NCBI RefSeq assembly: GCF_003288845.1
Contig: NZ_NHYN01000013.1
Coordinates: 1 to 57,622, forward strand
Length of the DNA stretch: 57,622 bases
Reading direction: 5' to 3'
DNA from: Helicobacter monodelphidis
Lineage (GTDB): Bacteria > Campylobacterota > Campylobacteria > Campylobacterales > Helicobacteraceae
The number at the start of each line of letters is the position of its first letter. Within the stretch, counting starts at the first letter, position 1. This document shows, one piece after another, positions 53,778 to 57,622 of the stretch. Under the pieces are notes generated by a model that was given only the letters and a program-made list of their open reading frames with translations, was not told the DNA's origin and ran no database searches. The position numbers were made by a program, and so were the translations under genes.

Positions 53778-54165
53778 TAATATCTAGCGCATTCCTTTGT
53801 CCTGTCCTAGAAGATAATGAGCTTAAATGTCCTCATAATGGAGTAGTAAAGCTAAAGAGTAAGAAAGGTAAAAGCTTTACATCTAAAGATATTCCTATGA
53901 TTTTAGAATCTGATTTAATTAACTCTAGTATTGTAGGTTGCACGAATAATATCGCAGGTGTTCCTACTCCTTGTTCTCTAGTATCTGTAATCCTCCCTAG
54001 TGCTAGAGCATTAAAAAAATATAATGATGATTATCCTATAATGCAAGATTTATGTGTTAGTGGGGTATTGAGTTATAAAGGATTCCCTATTTGAAGGAAA
54101 GATTAAATGAATTTTAATGGACTTATGCTAGAATCTTGTTTATAGAATCTAAAGAGGTGGCATAG

Positions 54166-55615
54166 ATGAGTCAATACACAAAAGAACAGAGATTGAAGTT
54201 ATTACGATATGCTGAACTTGCATGGGCTAGTTATAGCACAAAACTTAATGAAGGAATGTTTGGGGATAAAGAAAAGAAATGGGGTTATAAAGAGCAGAGA
54301 AAATATTTAACCAAACAAGAAGCACAAAAAATACATCAAGTCTCTTATAAAAGAGCCTTGACATCTAATATATTTACTTTTTACAATGATACAAGAGTAG
54401 ATTTTGGGGATAAACAAGCAGAGGCTTTTATACATCGTTACGAAATATTAGCCTTTATCGATAAGACAGATTCTGGATTTAGTGCTACTTTATTTAAAGA
54501 TACATACAACAATGAAAAGATTCTTGCATTTCGTGGGCTCGACATATTTAGATTAAATATTGCAGAGAATCCAAATATTAAAGGATTGGGGAATAGCCTA
54601 AAGGCTGATATCTTTGCAAATTTGTGTGGATATAATAGATTTTTACACAGCTAAAATACAACCATTACAGGACAAATATATTGTTGTTGGCCATTCCTTT
54701 GGTGGCTACTTAGCTCAACTTTTTACTTTGATGTATCCAGAAATCATAAAAGAGACATATACCTTTAGTTCCATTGGTGTGGTGCCTGATTGGTCTAATA
54801 GTATTATGAGTTTCGTGCTAGAGAGTTTTTCATCTAATCTTGAAATGTATTCAACATTACAAATCACACAAGAACACAAAGATTCTATCCGATTACAAAA
54901 TAGTCTTATTTATCTGGCTAAACCAAACAAAGAGTTAGATAACTTTTTACCATATTATCTTAAGACAGAAAGTCCTTATGCATCTAATCACATAGATTCA
55001 TATGTGCAAAGCAATACTCCACTACCAGCAAAGGCAAGTATGAAAAATTTTGCAAGTAAGCTTTTCTATAAAATACAGACTAGGGATAATGGCATATTTT
55101 TGGCTTGCAACTTACAAACAAATGTAGGAGCGTCGTTTATGACTATGTTTGATGAAAATGGTATCACCCCAATTTCTACAAAACACTTTAAAGAGATAAA
55201 AACTCTTAGTCATCGCATCAAAATAGCTGATACAACATTGCCTAGCCCACTTACACAATCTCAAATCCACCAAATACAAACAGATATAAAAGCCATATAT
55301 AGAATCAATATGGAAAAAGGCTATGTGTTTTTTGGTAAGCATATTCTTTCTACGACATATCCACCTCTACCAATAGATAAGGAGTTTAAACCAAGAATTA
55401 AAATTTCACAAACTCTATCTAAAACAATAAAAAATAGTATAAAAAGAAATATAATTGCCTATATCCTAGTCATTATAACCATAGAAGACATATATAATGC
55501 CCTAGCTATTCTAGCCCATATTGATGATACGGCGATGAGCGATACAGAACTTATGCAATTTTTAAGCACATTATACCAACCAAGCATTATAGAGGTAAAA
55601 TCATGGAATCTTTAA
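54166..55615 (+). pseudogene. Lipase-like alpha/beta hydrolase, interrupted by one frameshift
   Basis: Two overlapping frames (54166-54654 and 54614-55615) make one protein of about 480 residues. The first part has KILAFRGLDI, the usual FRG segment of class-3-like lipases; the second has IVVGHSFGGYLAQLF with the nucleophile elbow GHSFG. Removing one T from the T5 run at 54640-54644 joins them as GYNRF-YTAKIQPLQDKY. A ribosome site (GAGGTGG) precedes the ATG. A hydrophobic segment near the end (IIAYILVIITIEDIYNALAI) suggests membrane contact. Between a decayed adaptor-like gene and small membrane proteins, it may be a secreted lipase effector; it may also be phase-variable or dead. Confidence 0.65.
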
Positions 55616-55815
55616 TATCAATACTCCTTATCCCTGCTTTGTTATTGATAGCTACGGCAGTATTTTTTATCATTAAATGGTTGTATTATGACTTGACAAT
55701 TGGACAATGGTTGGATTTATGGAAAGAAAAAAAAGATAAAAAAATAAGCCTTAAAATGATGATTTTTCTCATTATTTTGGGTATTTTTATAAACTTTATT
55801 TTACCAAGATTGTGA
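55603..55815 (+). CDS. Small two-span membrane protein, candidate immunity protein
   Basis: 70 residues with two hydrophobic helices (ISILLIPALLLIATAVFFII and MMIFLIILGIFINFIL) and a charged loop with KEKKDKKISLK. It starts inside the 3' end of the lipase-like gene (overlap 13 bases), so it is translated with it. I do not recognise the family. A membrane partner right after a lipase-like gene is what an effector immunity protein would look like, but no direct evidence exists. A truncated duplicate lies at 56219-56296. Confidence 0.55.
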   Translation: MESLISILLIPALLLIATAVFFIIKWLYYDLTIGQWLDLWKEKKDKKISLKMMIFLIILGIFINFILPRL

Positions 55816-55823
55816 GTGCAATT

Positions 55824-56090
55824 ATGGAATCTTTTGGTGTTATACTTGGTTTTATTACACTTATTTTTGTAATTTTACTTGTTTTATGGATACTTGATAA
55901 AGTCTATGGCTTTTCATCAGTGCTTCAGGATGAAAATTTAAGCTCTTGGCAAAAAATATTCGTCATAATTATCGCTATTCCATCTTATGTTATTGCAAAT
56001 AATATTACTCTTGGCGTGTTATTGGTAATTTTATGTATATTTGCATTGATTTTGTTTGTCATAGCAAAATATCTTACAAGACTTATATAA
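55824..56090 (+). CDS. Small membrane protein, second of the pair
   Basis: 88 residues from the ATG at 55824, or 92 from a GTG at 55812 that overlaps the preceding stop (GTGA). Three hydrophobic segments: GVILGFITLIFVILLVLWIL, the IFVIIIAIPSYVIA stretch and VLLVILCIFALILFVIA. The loop YGFSSVLQDENLSSWQK is polar. No family recognised. It is in operon with the previous gene. Confidence 0.5.
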   Translation: MESFGVILGFITLIFVILLVLWILDKVYGFSSVLQDENLSSWQKIFVIIIAIPSYVIANNITLGVLLVILCIFALILFVIAKYLTRLI

Positions 56091-56218
56091 AAGTTCTAAA
56101 TAAATGTGCTGGTGTTATATTTGTTGCAGGTTTTTTACTCATCATAAAACTAATAGGTGCTATTTTTTAATTTTTGGTTGTAGATAGATTCTATAATTTT
56201 AATATAAGGAGTTTTTAT

Positions 56219-56296
56219 GTGGAATCTTTAATGCAAATCCTTGTGATACCTGTTTTATTATTGGTCGCTGTGGCAGTGTTTTTTATCATTAAATAG
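56219..56296 (+). pseudogene. Truncated duplicate of the 55603 membrane gene
   Basis: The codons read VESLMQILVIPVLLLVAVAV then FFIIK, parallel to the first 25 residues of the 55603 product, then TAG where that gene has TGG (Trp26). The start is also altered: ATG-TG-GAATCT against ATGGAATCT, so only a GTG keeps the frame. AAGGAG is still present upstream. Beyond the stop, similarity continues for about 15 bases. Confidence 0.7.
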
Positions 56297-56334
56297 TTGT
56301 ATTTTGATTAATATCGCAAAATGAAGGAGAGAGT

Positions 56335-57622
56335 ATGAAAAATTTTCTATATGAATTAGCATATATTCACAATGAAGATTTAGATTATGTCGCTGATAGT
56401 ATTATTTGTTTAAAACAAAAGCATAACAACATAAACATCACAAGGCTTCAAAGTTCTGACATAGATTCCCTCACAAAAGATTCCCCTATCCATTTGTTTA
56501 GAGCTTTATACACTTGCAAGAGTTTTGCTATTTGTAAAGAAAACAATGAAAGCTTTATCACACAAGAAAATGCCAGTAAGATACTAGGCTATAAATCTGA
56601 CTTTGCAAACATTTTTGTATATGGCAAAGATTCTCTAAGTAATGAATATCTTGAAGCTAGAAAAGCCTTGTATAAAACAATGATGAATCTAAGAAAGGAA
56701 AGAGAGCAAGAGCATAAAGAGAAACAAGAGGGAGTCTCTCAATTAAGCTATGAGGAATACACACAAGAGCAAAGAGAAAAACAACGACAAGTAAGATTTA
56801 ATAGAAAAGATACATCTAAAGATTCAAATCATCTTATATTAGAATCAAATGATAAAAGTATAAAGATAATATTCTTAGATAAGCTAGATTCTAAGACTTC
56901 AAACAATGCTTATAATACTTCATCAAATAATACTTCGTCATTGCGAGAAGTCGGCACGACTTCGTGGCAATCCACACATAATACCTCAAACAATACAAGC
57001 AATCATACAATAAATCAATCTAACAATCTCTCTCTATCCAATCTAATCCACCTCTATAATAACAAGATAGATATATTTACTAAGAATGGTAGTGAGATAG
57101 ATATAGCAGAGATAGAATCTCTACTTAGAGATTATAAGGATACATACACAGATTCTAAGATAGCCTCTAATCCCACTTTAGATTCTAATGATACATTTAG
57201 AGATTCTAATCTCACCCTAGATATTCTTAATTCTCCTAACACTCAAATATTCCTTTATTCTACTCTCCTTCATGGCTCAAAAGAAATAGAATCTCATCCT
57301 TTATACTTTGGGGAATTAGACAAAGAGGGAGAGTTGATAGAATCTAAGCCTATATATTACCTACAAGGTGGAGAGGATATAGATTCTGTCATTGCGAGGA
57401 ATGAAATGACGAAGCAATCCACAAACAACAATTCTACCCACATATCCACTTCCACCCTCCAAATATTCCTCCACTCCTCTACTCTTACCATACTAAACTA
57501 CTCTATATTAGACTCTAGCCTTCATATCAAACTAGAATGTAATAGCTCTGAATCTCAAGAGATAGAGAAGAAAGAAAAAGCACTCTTAGAATCCACTAAA
57601 GATTCTAAAGAGAATAAAGAAA
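56335..57622 (+). CDS. Large repeat-containing protein, 5' part (runs off the window)
   Basis: An open frame of at least 429 codons from the ATG at 56335 (AAGGAG 6 bases upstream) to the window end. The first about 120 residues look globular (KNFLYELAYIHNEDLDYVAD, later ILGYKSDFANIFVYG). A charged helical stretch (REREQEHKEKQEGVSQ) and Asn/Ser-rich low-complexity parts follow, with LYNNKIDIFTKNGSEIDIAE and PIYYLQGGEDIDSVIA. I do not recognise the family. The decayed copy at 53165-54094 shows its likely C-terminus, which has a PAAR-like look. Two palindromic elements are inserted in frame. Confidence 0.65.
   Translation, partial: MKNFLYELAYIHNEDLDYVADSIICLKQKHNNINITRLQSSDIDSLTKDSPIHLFRALYTCKSFAICKENNESFITQENASKILGYKSDFANIFVYGKDSLSNEYLEARKALYKTMMNLRKEREQEHKEKQEGVSQLSYEEYTQEQREKQRQVRFNRKDTSKDSNHLILESNDKSIKIIFLDKLDSKTSNNAYNTSSNNTSSLREVGTTSWQSTHNTSNNTSNHTINQSNNLSLSNLIHLYNNKIDIFTKNGSEIDIAEIESLLRDYKDTYTDSKIASNPTLDSNDTFRDSNLTLDILNSPNTQIFLYSTLLHGSKEIESHPLYFGELDKEGELIESKPIYYLQGGEDIDSVIARNEMTKQSTNNNSTHISTSTLQIFLHSSTLTILNYSILDSSLHIKLECNSSESQEIEKKEKALLESTKDSKENKE
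56936..56973 (+). repeat. Palindromic element in frame in the large gene
   Basis: ATTGC (56940-56944) and GCAAT (56967-56971) enclose GAAGTCG-GCA-CGACTTC, giving a strong hairpin with one mismatch. It is read in frame as SLREVGTTSWQST in a low-complexity part of the protein and is absent from the decayed copy at the equivalent place. Confidence 0.7.
57386..57421 (+). repeat. Palindromic element in frame in the large gene, second copy
   Basis: CTGTCATTGCGAGGAATGAA then ATGACGAAGCAATCCA; ATTGC/GCAAT and GTCATT/AATGAC are inverted. It is read in frame as SVIARNEMTKQST. A related, more degraded version lies at 53498-53532. Confidence 0.65.
57512..57622 (+). repeat. 111-bp direct repeat, second copy (reaches window end)
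   Basis: Identical by eye to 53667-53777. Being within the intact copy of the large gene, it shows recent duplication or gene conversion between the two copies. Confidence 0.85.

Larger units (their letters stand above)
53165..54094 (+). pseudogene. Decayed copy of the large 56335 gene, with a possible PAAR-like C-terminus
   Basis: The region matches the 56335 gene in pieces: the Asn/Ser-rich NNTSNNTNNHTINQ run, KIDIFTKNGSEIDI, HGSKEIES, then PIYYLQGGEDMDS and KLECNSSESQEIEKKEK. It lacks the 5' part, has an internal deletion (near 53372) and frame breaks. The 3' end is open: CPVLEDNELKCPHNGVVKLK, then a GCTNNIAGVPTPC segment and a C-terminal YKGFPI. The Cys-Pro-His and GCxxN-TPC pattern recalls PAAR-like caps of type VI secretion, but I am not sure. 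It preserves the C-terminus that the intact copy has beyond the window. Confidence 0.7.

Overview
The window looks like a chromosomal segment of an enterohepatic (non-pylori) Helicobacter. The evidence is low G+C, a cbpA-hspR-rarA heat-shock operon in the Helicobacter order, an HsrA/HP1043-type response regulator, NapA, FlgS, speA, divergent flhA/rpsO, and N-terminal peptides that closely resemble epsilonproteobacterial families. All family calls were made by reading the sequence; no database search was run.

Region 1 (about 1-16,150) is an accessory, defence-rich block, all on the minus strand. It holds a sulfatase fragment, a D12-class adenine methyltransferase with a coupled probable endonuclease, a decayed DUF262/DUF1524 (GmrSD-like) gene, and an extraordinary 2,241-residue guaA. 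That gene encodes a complete GMP synthase interrupted by two large in-frame inserts: about 1,060 residues within the glutaminase domain and about 665 residues in the glutaminase/ATP-pyrophosphatase linker. Together the inserts carry seven GNAT acetyltransferase-like domains and a complete Tag-type 3-methyladenine DNA glycosylase. Upstream of guaA are two restriction-modification pairs: a TdeIII-like pair and an adenine methyltransferase with a possible R.PabI-like enzyme. Each pair is preceded by a truncated copy of the guaA 5' end (64- and 47-codon stubs), so three direct repeats of the guaA start bracket the two modules. This resembles insertion with long target duplication.

Region 2 (about 16,200-53,000) is mostly core genome: a ClbS/DfsB-like protein, tRNA-Ala, pntAB, a cyclophilin, prs, mnmA, hsrA, nhaA, addA, cbpA-hspR (with a HAIR-like operator), a 34-residue membrane peptide, rarA, sapC, an MFS carrier, a phosphatase, cysE, speA, ybeY, a flgI-flgJ-flgS operon behind a sigma-54 promoter, flhA, rpsO, marC, copZ-copA, a PhoH/TelA/unknown operon, an ArsR-cadA metal-efflux operon with a palindromic operator, a zinc-ribbon protein and napA.

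Region 3 (about 53,000-57,622) is a second accessory region with repeats. It contains a decayed remnant of a large protein with a possible PAAR-like C-terminus, a frameshifted GxSxG hydrolase, two small membrane proteins, a truncated duplicate of the first of these, and then the start of a second, apparently intact copy of the large gene, which runs off the window. The layout suggests a modular adaptor/effector/immunity array of type VI-secretion or polymorphic-toxin kind; this is an inference. Short palindromic elements are inserted in these coding sequences, in frame in the intact copy.
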